Of a stretch of DNA of 64,000 bases, positions 1-8,262 are shown piece after piece. Source of the stretch: Bacillota bacterium. Its GTDB lineage: Bacteria > Bacillota > Clostridia > Christensenellales > Christensenellaceae. Below the pieces are notes generated by a model. That model was not told the DNA's origin and did no database searches. It was given only the letters and a program-made list of their open reading frames with translations. The position numbers were made by a program, and so were the translations under genes. The stretch is from the NCBI GenBank assembly GCA_023393165.1, contig JAEWMJ010000034.1:1-64000 (forward strand), in the 5' to 3' direction. The stretch's first letter is position 1; every line of letters begins with the position of its first letter.

Positions 1-55
1 AAGTTAATAGAAGACATCAGTGTATAAAGTTCCGATGGATTCCTTTTGATAACTA

Positions 56-271
56 CTATCGATTGACTTTCTTTCCTAAAGATTTAGGGTTGGGGTTTTG
101 ACACAGCCTCTGGGCATCGCCCCCTACAACCTGTCCTAATATTTCACGTCGGTTCAGGGCGCATATCGTTACAAAGTAATATCCTGCCTTCGAGTAATCG
201 TAATCTTTCAGACGCATCTGTTTTCGAAACGGCGCGTCAATTCCATTGCCCATATACATATCCCTTTTCAA
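56..271 (-). pseudogene. Truncated REP-associated (IS200-like, Y1) transposase
   Basis: About 70 residues similar to the N-terminus of REP-associated tyrosine transposases: a basic start, then RLKDYDYSKAGYYFVTICAL, the usual first beta strand of the Y1 transposase fold. Full family members are about 150-250 residues and carry a HUH motif and catalytic Tyr. Here the frame stops soon after the VVGGDAQ segment, so neither is present. The first possible start is TTG; ATG codons follow four and six codons later. I read it as a decayed remnant without activity. No intact partner or flanking REP hairpin was identified, and its original boundaries are unknown. Confidence 0.65.
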
Positions 272-647
272 ATTCCTGTTTATCGGTGAATTCTCTCCAT
301 TATTGATATATCATAACATAGAGTAATACTACTACGGACAAAATCCAAACGTCTCTCCAATTTTTTTGCAGGTATCGGCTGGGTTGGTGTCTCTTTTCTC
401 TACCTCCACTTTTCTTAGGCAGTTAGGCAGAACAGCGATGGCCGGAAGCTCGCGGCAGCGCCCGCAGGATACTTTGCCGCGAAGCGAAAAGTGTCATAGT
501 GGGTAACGTACTTTGCAAAAGTACATTACCCACAAAAAGAACAAGGCGGCATAGCCCTAAAGCTCTTGCCGCCTGCAGAAAACATATACTGTTTTATTAA
601 GCCGCCCCTTTTTACGGTATTTTTTTAACAAAAGTTAACATGGAAGC
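272..647. other. Intergenic stretch with two inverted repeats, no gene
   Basis: No credible coding frame. It contains an inverted repeat at 499-532 (arms 499-513 and 518-532, one mismatch, around TGCAA) and the terminator-like hairpin at 545-574. The rest is unremarkable. Confidence 0.5.
545..574 (-). terminator. Rho-independent-type terminator
   Basis: Eight-base arms AGGCGGCA (545-552) and TGCCGCCT (567-574). Read on the minus strand the stem is followed by a T-rich run (TTGTTCTTTTT). It lies 73 bases past the stop of the zinc-ribbon gene and fits as its terminator. Confidence 0.6.
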
Positions 648-1133
648 CTATTTTGCCAGTTTTGCGCCGCACGAATTACAGAAATTGGAATCTATGTTGT
701 TCTGCGCGCCGCATTGAGTGCAGAAGATCCTGCCGCTCTCCGAGGGCGGCGGCTCCGCGCCTGCCTTTTCTTCGTTCTTCGCTTCGGAAGCCTGGGAAGT
801 CAGGCCGGCGTTTTCTTTTACTTCGGCGATCTCTTTGTCAAATTGCGCCATGGATTCTTCAAGTTCCTTTTCTTTGCCGATGATCTGATCCTTTAAATCT
901 TTTACGGAATCCATAAGTTCCCTGAGTTTTTCATCCGTATACAATGTATCAAAAAAACTGTCGTAGGCTTCTTTTCCAATCCGGGTGAAAACGGAGTTCA
1001 TTTTGGATTCCAGGGAGGAGATTTCTCCCTTTATGGAACTTTCCTTCATCTTCTTTTTCGCTTCCAGCGAAACCGCGATCGTGCCGCCCTTCGCCTTGTT
1101 AAAAACTTCGCCAAGCTTATCCGTGAAAGCCAT
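648..1133 (-). CDS. Zinc-ribbon protein with helical N-terminal region
   Basis: A 161-residue protein of unknown role. The N-terminal ~115 residues are charged, Lys/Glu-rich and probably helical or coiled-coil. A short Pro/Glu-rich linker leads to a C-terminal zinc ribbon with two CxxC pairs (CTQCG and CNSCGAKL), a typical zinc_ribbon_2-type domain. No signal peptide or membrane segment. The ATG at 1133 is chosen because AGGAGG lies 7 bases upstream; a start 10 codons earlier lacks a ribosome site. Such proteins are common in Clostridia and often serve as small structural or binding modules, but no function can be assigned. It appears monocistronic. Confidence 0.75.
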   Translation of the reverse strand: MAFTDKLGEVFNKAKGGTIAVSLEAKKKMKESSIKGEISSLESKMNSVFTRIGKEAYDSFFDTLYTDEKLRELMDSVKDLKDQIIGKEKELEESMAQFDKEIAEVKENAGLTSQASEAKNEEKAGAEPPPSESGRIFCTQCGAQNNIDSNFCNSCGAKLAK

Positions 1134-1234
1134 TTCCCTACCTCCTAAGTATATTGTAAACATTTACTTTATTGTTTAAATATATGCTATCACAGTTAAA
1201 TAATATTTCAATATACTTGTAATAAATTAACATA

Positions 1235-1259
1235 AAAAAACCGGAAATACCGGTTTTTT
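1235..1259. terminator. Bidirectional terminator hairpin
   Basis: AAAAAACCGG (1235-1244) and CCGGTTTTTT (1250-1259) around AAATA. The A and T runs let it work in both directions. It lies directly past the stop of the SDR gene (1279, minus strand). Confidence 0.7.
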
Positions 1260-1278
1260 GTACTATGAATTAACATTT

Positions 1279-2187
1279 TCAGGAATCGACGATCGCCCCG
1301 CCGTTGGGGTGCATAACCTGGCCGGACATAAAACTGGAATCATCGGACGCCAGGAACAGATAGCTGGTCGCAATTTCATAAGGCTGCCCGGCGCGCATCA
1401 TGGGAACCTTTGAGGTTTTAGCGCCGAATGTCTTCACCTGTTCCGCCGAATAGGAAGCGGGTATGAGCGGCGTCCAGACCGGCCCCGGTGCAACCGCATT
1501 TACGCGGATGCCTTTTCCCTCCAGATTCAGGGAAAGCGACCGCGTGAATGAAACGACGGCGCCTTTTGTGGAGCTGTAATCCAGCAGCAACGGAGCGCCC
1601 TGGTACGCGGTGATGGACGCCGTGTTGATGATGGAGCCGCCCCTTTTCATATAAGGAAGCGCCGCTTTTGTCATGTAGAAAAACGAAAAAATATTTGTGC
1701 GGAACGTCAGTTCCAATTGTTCCGCGGTAATATCCAGTATGTCTTTTTGCACGAACTGTACGCCCTGATTGTTTACCAGAACATCAATTTTTCCGTATGT
1801 ATGAACGGCCCGCTCCACCGCTTCGCATGCCGCCTCTTCGCTTGTCAGGTCGCCCTTGATCAAAAGGCACTTTCCCCCAAGTTCTTCCACCCTGCATTTT
1901 GTTTCTTCGGCGTCTTTTTGTTCGTACAAATATGTAATGGCAACGTCCGCTCCCTCTTTTGCAAACAGGTAAGCCACCGCCCTGCCGATACCGCTGTCCC
2001 CACCGGTAATCAGCGCCGTTTTACCTTCCAGTTTTCCGCTGCCCCGGTGATTCGGGTTTTCCGAGATAGGCTGCGGTTCCATGAGGTATTCAAGCCCGGG
2101 CATCTGATCCTGATGTTGGGGCGGAAATGTGACCGGCACGTCTTTGCACACTTTTTCTTTTCCTATGTACCTGTAAATCGGATACAT
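1279..2187 (-). CDS. Short-chain dehydrogenase, general-stress type (YhdF/YdaD-like)
   Basis: A 302-residue NAD(P)-dependent oxidoreductase of the SDR family. After a ~50-residue N-terminal extension rich in Pro and Gln (PPQHQDQMPG) comes the Rossmann motif TGGDSGIGRA, then the NNQG-type strand, and the catalytic Tyr/Lys pair in YSSTKGA. The extension and the GDSGIG variant are typical of the B. subtilis general stress proteins YdaD/YhdF/YhxC and E. coli YghA. The natural substrate is not known. The start at 2187 has AAAGGCGGTG upstream; the longer frame has no ribosome site. It is a single gene followed by a strong terminator. Confidence 0.85.
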   Translation of the reverse strand: MYPIYRYIGKEKVCKDVPVTFPPQHQDQMPGLEYLMEPQPISENPNHRGSGKLEGKTALITGGDSGIGRAVAYLFAKEGADVAITYLYEQKDAEETKCRVEELGGKCLLIKGDLTSEEAACEAVERAVHTYGKIDVLVNNQGVQFVQKDILDITAEQLELTFRTNIFSFFYMTKAALPYMKRGGSIINTASITAYQGAPLLLDYSSTKGAVVSFTRSLSLNLEGKGIRVNAVAPGPVWTPLIPASYSAEQVKTFGAKTSKVPMMRAGQPYEIATSYLFLASDDSSFMSGQVMHPNGGAIVDS

Positions 2188-2322
2188 GCTACACCGCCTT
2201 TCATGGCATTTAATAGAATAAGCTGAGATATTTATATGCATCATTCTAATTTTATGCCATACGCCGGTTTGGTGTTAATTATAAAAACAGAAGCGTTTTA
2301 AGCTCCTTAAAAATAAAAAAAT

Positions 2323-3120
2323 TTATTTTTCCGCAACTAACAGCCCCATATCTTTGGTGACCCTGATGGACCCCTTCCTGCGCAGTATCCCGTCCAGATA
2401 ATTTTTAAAAACGCGCATTCTTTGGGGAGTCAAATATTTTTTGTTAATACTGCGGGAAGAAAAGACGTATTCAATGAGCGGACCGGACCCTGTTACAACC
2501 AGTTCGTTCTCATACCTCCGCACATCAACGCTGCGGAAAAACTCCATAAGCTGTTCCTTTCCGTTTTCCAGGCCGAACGCGTCCGCAACGGTTTTTCTTT
2601 CCCGGTCTTCCACCGAGAAACAGTCAAAGAAGAGATTGATCAGTTCGGCCATATTGTTCTTCCCCACGGTTGAGGCATACATTACGCCGTTTGGTTTTAA
2701 AACCCTGCTGATCTCCGCAAGCGCTTTTTTCCGCTCGGACAAAAAATAAAGCATGCGGTTGGCAATCACAATATCAAACAAGTTATCCCCGTACGGAATC
2801 TCTTCGGCGTTCACAACGCCGAATCCGAAGCGGCCGGACCGGGCGCCCAGCAGTTTTTTTGCCTCATCGAGCGCCTCTTTCCTGAAATCGGTCAGCAGTA
2901 TGCACGCGTCTTCGGGCACCCTCCCTATGTTGTTTGCCCACAGCGACGCAGGGCCGCAGCCCAGTTCCAGCACCGTTGCGTGCGGCGGAAAAAATATCTG
3001 GTCAAAAACCCATTTCGGCCAGCCGTATTTGTTCGTACTGTACCTGGCGTCCAGATACTCTTTTGCTCTCGCGTTTTTTGTGCTTGCCTTCCTGACCTTC
3101 AGATAATCTTCTACATCCAT
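2323..3120 (-). CDS. SAM-dependent class I methyltransferase
   Basis: A 265-residue soluble protein with the class I methyltransferase fold. Motif I is VLELGCGPASLW, the acidic end of strand 2 is LLTDF, and the post-I region NAEEIPYGDNLFDIVIANRMLYF is typical of Methyltransf_11 enzymes, followed by ISRVLKPNG. The acceptor is not predictable. The ATG at 3120 is preferred because AGGGGAG precedes it; an ATG 12 codons earlier has no ribosome site. Neighbouring genes give no functional hint. Confidence 0.8.
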   Translation of the reverse strand: MDVEDYLKVRKASTKNARAKEYLDARYSTNKYGWPKWVFDQIFFPPHATVLELGCGPASLWANNIGRVPEDACILLTDFRKEALDEAKKLLGARSGRFGFGVVNAEEIPYGDNLFDIVIANRMLYFLSERKKALAEISRVLKPNGVMYASTVGKNNMAELINLFFDCFSVEDRERKTVADAFGLENGKEQLMEFFRSVDVRRYENELVVTGSGPLIEYVFSSRSINKKYLTPQRMRVFKNYLDGILRRKGSIRVTKDMGLLVAEK

Positions 3121-3177
3121 CCGGAATCTCCCCTGATATAAAGGAATATAATCCATCTTATTATGTATAATAAAAAA

Positions 3178-3195
3178 GCCGCATGGATATGCGGC
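3178..3195 (-). terminator. Terminator of the PucR-family gene
   Basis: Stem GCCGCA (3178-3183) with TGCGGC (3190-3195) and a six-base loop. On the minus strand it is followed by TTTTTTATTA. It sits about 40 bases past the stop of the regulator gene. Confidence 0.65.
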
Positions 3196-3234
3196 GTCTT
3201 TATTGAAAATTACTTTTATACGCGGGCTTTTTTG

Positions 3235-4452
3235 TTAACAGGCCACCAGATCCATGTACTTCTTGATCTTGAATGCGATCTGCAGATTGATCTTCTCTTC
3301 CGCGCTGCTGAGACTGAACTGGAGTATCTCCTCTATCCGCTTCAGCCTGTATTTAAGCGTATTGCGGTGGATAAAAAGGCGGCCCACTGTTTGCTGGGTA
3401 TTTTCGCCTTCCTCAAAATACACCCGGAGCGTTTCCGTGAAACTGGTGTTGTTCTCCTTATCGTATGCGATCAGGTCCCCCAGAATATCCTGATAAAACT
3501 CCTTTAAAACATTGTTATCGCTTATCTTGTTGAAAAATTTATAAATGCCTGCGTTGCGGTAAAGCACGTAAGCGCTGTGTTTATTGTCGCGGCAGAGTTT
3601 GAGCGAAAAAACCGCTTCGTTGTAGCTTCGGCGAAGTTTTGCAATATCGTCGTAACCGCTCCCAAGGCCGTTATGCGTCACCAGAGTGGGCAGACGCTTG
3701 CATATGGCGCTTTTAATTTCGTTGAATATCCGGTCAACCCGCTCGGCCTCATTCTTCTTTTCCACCGGAACTGTCATAATGATATTGTAATCCCGCCACA
3801 GATACAGGCATTTTTTATTGTATCTGCTAAGGACGTTGCTTATGATCCCCTGGATGATCAGCTGAAACTGCTGCTTGCTGAATGTATTCTCCTGTTTTAA
3901 AAGATACTCTTTCAGATTGGGGAACCGGATAATGCCGATGCGGATAAACCCCCGTAAATCGCAGCCGAAATACTCGGCGGCGCTTAAATAGGATTCATAA
4001 TTTTTATCTTCTGAAAACAGGATATTCTCCAGCAGCCGGGAAGTCGCGTTGTTGTTGAATTCGTTTTCCACAACAAGCTTGCCTATGGTCCTGGTGATTT
4101 CCACAAGCTTGTATTTCCATGGAACCGAAAACAAGGGCAGCGAAAGTTCATTCGCCTTGTCAAGGGCTGCCGCGGGCAGTTCTGCAATATGCTGCCCGAT
4201 ATTCACAACCAGTCCGGCGGCGTGCTGTTTGTTTAAAGAATCCATGACGCGGAGCAGTTTTTCCGTATCGTCCTTAATGGAAATCCCTGTCGTAAAGACA
4301 AGTTCATTCCCCTGCAGGAAGCCGATGGCGTCTTCGGATTCCAGAAAATGCGTCCACCGCACGGGACGGTTCAACCCGGCTTCTCCCGCAACCAGACGGA
4401 TATATTTTTCCATTTGCGGCACCGCGAATATATCGCCGCAGGTAACCGGCAT
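3235..4452 (-). CDS. PucR-family transcriptional regulator
   Basis: A 405-residue regulator with an N-terminal PucR ligand domain (from about TCGDIFAVPQMEKY to the IGQHIAELP region), a central GGDEF-like segment, and a C-terminal helix-turn-helix of the HTH_30/CdaR type (GRLFIHRNTLKYRLKRIEEI). PucR proteins usually activate catabolic genes for purines, amino acids or organic acids. It is divergent from the iron alcohol dehydrogenase/MFS operon and is its likely regulator. The start at 4452 is chosen because GGAGG lies 8 bases upstream. The ATG five codons earlier overlaps that ribosome site, so it is unlikely. The effector is unknown. Confidence 0.85.
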   Translation of the reverse strand: MPVTCGDIFAVPQMEKYIRLVAGEAGLNRPVRWTHFLESEDAIGFLQGNELVFTTGISIKDDTEKLLRVMDSLNKQHAAGLVVNIGQHIAELPAAALDKANELSLPLFSVPWKYKLVEITRTIGKLVVENEFNNNATSRLLENILFSEDKNYESYLSAAEYFGCDLRGFIRIGIIRFPNLKEYLLKQENTFSKQQFQLIIQGIISNVLSRYNKKCLYLWRDYNIIMTVPVEKKNEAERVDRIFNEIKSAICKRLPTLVTHNGLGSGYDDIAKLRRSYNEAVFSLKLCRDNKHSAYVLYRNAGIYKFFNKISDNNVLKEFYQDILGDLIAYDKENNTSFTETLRVYFEEGENTQQTVGRLFIHRNTLKYRLKRIEEILQFSLSSAEEKINLQIAFKIKKYMDLVAC

Positions 4453-4594
4453 ACAATTTTCCTCCACTATACTATAAAAATTAAAAAGCCCGCGACTTTT
4501 AAATCACGAGCCTCATTGCTTTTTTATTGATTGTTATTATAACACAAATAAACCCAAAGTCAATTGTGCAGCGCGCCAACAAATTCTTCCTTTG

Positions 4595-4622
4595 TTGACA
4601 TTGGCCGGCCCGCGCCTATACT
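4595..4622 (+). promoter_or_regulatory. Sigma-A type promoter for the Fe-ADH/MFS operon
   Basis: TTGACA at 4595-4600, a 16-base spacer and TATACT at 4617-4622. It ends 43 bases before the ATG of the Fe-dependent alcohol dehydrogenase. PucR would be expected to bind in this 213-base divergent region, but no clear dyad was seen. Confidence 0.7.
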
Positions 4623-4665
4623 TGAATAATACCAACGAATCGATATAAAAAAAGGAGCGGATGAG

Positions 4666-5820
4666 ATGGGAAGACAATTCATAATGCCCGGCCAATTATT
4701 TTTGGGAGAAGGCGCCCTTGCGGACTGCGCAAAACAGTTTTGTACACTGGGTAAAAAGGCGTTTATCGTAACGGACGAAACAATGGTCTCCCTGGGCAAC
4801 GTTGAAATCCTGACAAAAGAACTTACCCGCGAAAACATGCCCTATGCCGTATTTTCAGGGATAGGCGGAGAACCCACGGATAAAATGATTGAAGCGGGCC
4901 TTCAAAGCTACAGGGACGAAAAATGCGATTTCTTTATTGCCCTGGGAGGCGGCAGCCCGATAGATTCGATGAAAGCCATTGCGGCGCTTACAACCAATCC
5001 GGGCAAAATTTCGGATTATATGGGAAAAATATTTCCAAACCCCGCCCCTCCCATGGCCGCCATCCCGACGACTGCCGGAACGGGCTCGGAAGCAACCCAG
5101 TTTACCATTATAACCGATACCCAAAAAGACATCAAAATGCTGCTCAAGGGAACGGTTCTGATACCCCAAATTGCTGTGATAGATCCTGTATTTACCCTGA
5201 CCGCGCCGCCTAAAATCACGGCTGCGACCGGCCTGGACGCCCTGACGCACGCCGTGGAATCCTACACCTCCAGACGGGCGCAGGCTATGACGGATACGTT
5301 TGCGCTTTCCGCTATCAAAAGGATATTTACATACCTGCCAATATGCTTTCACAAACCGGGCGACAAAAACGCCAGAGAACAGATGGCAATCGCCGCGCTG
5401 GAAGGCGGCGTCTGTATAAACAACGCTTCCGTTACATTGGTGCACGGCATGAGCAGGCCCATTGGCGCGAAGTTTCACGTACCCCACGGCATTTCGAACG
5501 CCATGCTGCTTGAGACGTGCTTATCTTTTGCCATTACAGGCGCGCCCGAAAAATTTGCGGATATCGCAAAAGCAATCGGCGCGGCAAAGGAAAGCGATTC
5601 CCCCGCGCAGGCTGCGGAAGCGTTTTTAAAAGCGCTCAGGGAACTTTGCAGTGAGCTTAAGATTCCGACGCTTCAGGAATACGGAATTAAAAAAGAAGAT
5701 TACTTTGCGGTGATAGAAAAGATGGCAAAAGACGCGGTTGACAGCGGCAGCCCCGCCAACACCATCCGCGAGGTGGGCGTTGACGATGTTGCCGCGCTCT
5801 ACAGGCAGCTATGGAATTAA
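4666..5820 (+). CDS. Iron-containing alcohol dehydrogenase
   Basis: A 384-residue group III (Fe-ADH) oxidoreductase that interconverts an alcohol and an aldehyde or ketone with NAD(P). The nucleotide loop GGGSPID is at residues 93-99. The predicted metal ligands are all present: D191 and H195 in GLDALTHAVESY, H260 in LVHGMSRP and H274 in FHVPHGISNAM. Length is normal for the family. AAAGGAG lies upstream of the ATG. Its end overlaps the start of the MFS gene by 10 bases, so they are translationally coupled. The substrate cannot be told from sequence; butanol, 1,3-propanediol, lactaldehyde and hydroxyacid enzymes share this fold. Confidence 0.9.
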   Translation: MGRQFIMPGQLFLGEGALADCAKQFCTLGKKAFIVTDETMVSLGNVEILTKELTRENMPYAVFSGIGGEPTDKMIEAGLQSYRDEKCDFFIALGGGSPIDSMKAIAALTTNPGKISDYMGKIFPNPAPPMAAIPTTAGTGSEATQFTIITDTQKDIKMLLKGTVLIPQIAVIDPVFTLTAPPKITAATGLDALTHAVESYTSRRAQAMTDTFALSAIKRIFTYLPICFHKPGDKNAREQMAIAALEGGVCINNASVTLVHGMSRPIGAKFHVPHGISNAMLLETCLSFAITGAPEKFADIAKAIGAAKESDSPAQAAEAFLKALRELCSELKIPTLQEYGIKKEDYFAVIEKMAKDAVDSGSPANTIREVGVDDVAALYRQLWN

Positions 5821-7058
5821 CGACCGCCTCGGTTCAAAGCCGTTCCGCAGGCAAAATAAAATCGGGCAGGGCTGCGGTCATTGCGGCCGGCGCCCTCGCC
5901 ATTTTTTTTACGGGATACCAGCATATCTGGTCTATTTATCAACCCTATGTGATGCGTCTGACCGGCTGGAGTTCCCTTGAATCCTCCATGAGTTTTTATT
6001 TCTCCCTGATATTCTTTGTAGCGGGCGCAATCCTGGGGGGAAGGGCGCAGGACCGGTATTCGCCCCGGATCACGCTCCTGATCGGCGGAGCGCTGTTTCC
6101 TCTTTCAATTTTTTTGTCTTCCTTTGCGGTGGGCGGACCGCCGGTTATGATGTATATAACTTACGGCGCAATGCACGGGCTCGGAAGCGGTACGATATAT
6201 ACCACCGTGCTATCTGCGGCACAGAAATGGTTTCCGCGCAGGACAGGGTTTGCTTCGGGCGTTGTGGTGATGGCGAACGGGCTGTGCGGTTTTATTCTGA
6301 CGCCTTTTGTGAAAATGACGCTCGTCCATTTTACGGTACCCTCGTCCTTCCTGATCGTCTCCGCGATGATATTTGTTTCATGGATACTGGCCGTTATTTT
6401 TATCCGGAATCCCGGGCGTTTGAGTTATGAAGCGCCCGCGGATTGTAATAAAGACGCATCTCCAAAAAAGCAGTATTCTCCCGCAGAAATGCTCAGGACC
6501 CCGCATTTTTACCTGCTGCTCTGCATCATGATGCTGGGGCTGGTGTCTTATTTCCTGGTATCCCCCGTGTCCCAGACTTTGCAGACCGGCCGCGGGATAC
6601 CCGACGCCGTTGCGGTCGCTTCCGTTATGGCGGGTTCGCTTTCCAACGCTTCGTGCAGGTTCATCCTTCCCACGGTTGCGGACAAGGCGGGACGCATAAA
6701 ACTGCTGTTGATCGTAATATTTGCCGCGCTTGCGGGCGTCCTGCTGCTTGTGTTTGCGGTTTCATACCAGACGACGGCTGCAATCATTATTATTTACGCG
6801 TGCTACGGCGGCGTGATCGGCCAGTTCCCTTCCCTGACATGTTCCCTGTTCGGAACAAAATACTCGGGCGGAAATTACGGACTGGTTTTGATCGGATTTG
6901 CCCTCGCTGCCATACTCGCCCCGTCCATTACCGCGTCCGCGCAGGGCGCGGGGCTCCCGGATTCCCAGACCTTTGCCATCGGCGCGGCCTGCCTTGCGCT
7001 GGCGGCCGTTCTGATACTGTTGCTGAACAGGCTGATCAAAAAGAAAAGTCCGGGTTAA
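5811..7058 (+). CDS. MFS transporter, oxalate/formate antiporter (OFA)-like
   Basis: A 415-residue membrane protein with about 12 hydrophobic segments. The motif between segments 2 and 3 (GGRAQDRYSPR), the GLGSGTIYTTVLSAAQKWFP stretch in the N-half and the central hydrophilic loop (residues ~205-225) fit the OFA/monocarboxylate branch of the major facilitator superfamily. It overlaps the upstream Fe-ADH gene and probably imports or exports the acid or alcohol handled by that enzyme. Substrate unknown; carboxylate transport is inferred from the subfamily only. Confidence 0.8.
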   Translation: MELTTASVQSRSAGKIKSGRAAVIAAGALAIFFTGYQHIWSIYQPYVMRLTGWSSLESSMSFYFSLIFFVAGAILGGRAQDRYSPRITLLIGGALFPLSIFLSSFAVGGPPVMMYITYGAMHGLGSGTIYTTVLSAAQKWFPRRTGFASGVVVMANGLCGFILTPFVKMTLVHFTVPSSFLIVSAMIFVSWILAVIFIRNPGRLSYEAPADCNKDASPKKQYSPAEMLRTPHFYLLLCIMMLGLVSYFLVSPVSQTLQTGRGIPDAVAVASVMAGSLSNASCRFILPTVADKAGRIKLLLIVIFAALAGVLLLVFAVSYQTTAAIIIIYACYGGVIGQFPSLTCSLFGTKYSGGNYGLVLIGFALAAILAPSITASAQGAGLPDSQTFAIGAACLALAAVLILLLNRLIKKKSPG

Positions 7059-7100
7059 ACGCCGCTATCTTCTATATATATTTATATATTTGCACACTCA

Positions 7101-7131
7101 GCAAAAGCGCCCGAAAACCGGGCGCTTTTGC
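7101..7131. terminator. Strong bidirectional terminator
   Basis: Twelve-base perfect arms GCAAAAGCGCCC (7101-7112) and GGGCGCTTTTGC (7120-7131). It lies between the convergent MFS gene and ABC operon 1 and could serve both. Confidence 0.8.
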
Positions 7132-7145
7132 TTTACTCGCTCTTC

Positions 7146-7177
7146 CTTACCTTTTCTTTTAAAAAAGAAAAGGTAAG
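7146..7177. repeat. Perfect inverted repeat with two-base loop
   Basis: CTTACCTTTTCTTTT (7146-7160) is followed by its exact reverse complement (7163-7177) with only AA between the arms. It contains A and T runs but no GC core, and follows a much better terminator, so a role in termination is doubtful. Confidence 0.6.
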
Positions 7178-7267
7178 ACCAAAAGAAAATAAACAACACT
7201 ATTAAAATTGTTAAACAATGTCTCAAATTATGAAAGAAACAGCTGCCACGACGAATTTTGACGAGCT

Positions 7268-8260
7268 TCATTTTTGTTTTGCCGCCGCCATCATGTTGAG
7301 CAGAACCGCCGCGATGACAAGCGCGCCGCGAACCACAAGCTGCCAGTAAGAACTCAGTCCCATGATGGTCATGCCGTTGAGTACGATGCCCAGAAACAAA
7401 AGGCCGAGCAGCGTGCCCGTGATTTTTCCCACGCCGCCCGAAAGACTTGCGCCGCCGATGATAATGGAGGAAATCGCCGTCATTTCACCGTTTGTTCCGA
7501 CGGAAGGCGTACCCGACATGATCTGCGAGGATACCATCAGTCCGGACAGCGCAGCCAGGAACCCGGTAACGCCAAAGGATATCCGCCTGACGCGCGCCAC
7601 GTTGACGCCGCTCAGCCTGGCCGCCTCGACATTCCCTCCAACGGCGTACACCGAGCGTCCGAATTCTGTGAAATTCAATACCAGATACAATACCATGAAA
7701 ACCGCTATCAGTATGACGGCCTGGAACGGGAAAACTCCTCCGATAAAACCTGCGCCCAGATATCCGTACCATTGCGGGAAGCTTGTGATCGGAAAACCTC
7801 CGGTGATCAGATAAGCGCCCCCGCTTAAAACCGTCAGCAGCCCAAGAGTCGTGATAAAGCTGGGCACATTGAATGTATTCCGCATCCAGGCGGTGAATAC
7901 GCCGATGAAAAATCCGACCGCCAGCACAATCCCGGCAGCGGCCACAACTGCGATCACATCCACCATTCCGGCGCCCGTAAAAAACTTTACCAGCCAGGCT
8001 GCCAAACAGCCCGAAAAAGCCACCGCGCTGCCCACGGACAGGTCGATTTCGCCGGATATGATCACCAGTGTCATTCCAAGCGCTATGATACCGTTCATCG
8101 AGCTGCTCCGCAGTATCGTCATGACGTTGTCCAACGTCAGAAAGTTTTGATTTGCAAAAGTCAATATGATAAACAGAGCGATCAAAACACATTCCAGGGC
8201 ATGCTTTCGTACAAAAGTACCCGCTCCATTCTTATTGGCTCTGAGTGCAATATTCTCCAT
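7268..8260 (-). CDS. Sugar ABC transporter permease (RbsC/XylH family), system 1
   Basis: A 330-residue inner-membrane permease with 8-10 hydrophobic segments. It has the BPD_transp_2 signatures GMTLVIISGEIDLSVGS and, near the end, SIIIGGASLSGGVGKITGT. It pairs with the ATPase ending two bases upstream and the lipoprotein at 9851. Importers of this CUT2 family carry ribose, xylose, arabinose, galactose or autoinducer-like sugars; the substrate here is not known. The ATG at 8260 has GGGAGA seven bases upstream; earlier in-frame ATGs overlap that site. Confidence 0.85.
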   Translation of the reverse strand: MENIALRANKNGAGTFVRKHALECVLIALFIILTFANQNFLTLDNVMTILRSSSMNGIIALGMTLVIISGEIDLSVGSAVAFSGCLAAWLVKFFTGAGMVDVIAVVAAAGIVLAVGFFIGVFTAWMRNTFNVPSFITTLGLLTVLSGGAYLITGGFPITSFPQWYGYLGAGFIGGVFPFQAVILIAVFMVLYLVLNFTEFGRSVYAVGGNVEAARLSGVNVARVRRISFGVTGFLAALSGLMVSSQIMSGTPSVGTNGEMTAISSIIIGGASLSGGVGKITGTLLGLLFLGIVLNGMTIMGLSSYWQLVVRGALVIAAVLLNMMAAAKQK

Positions 8261-8262
8261 AA

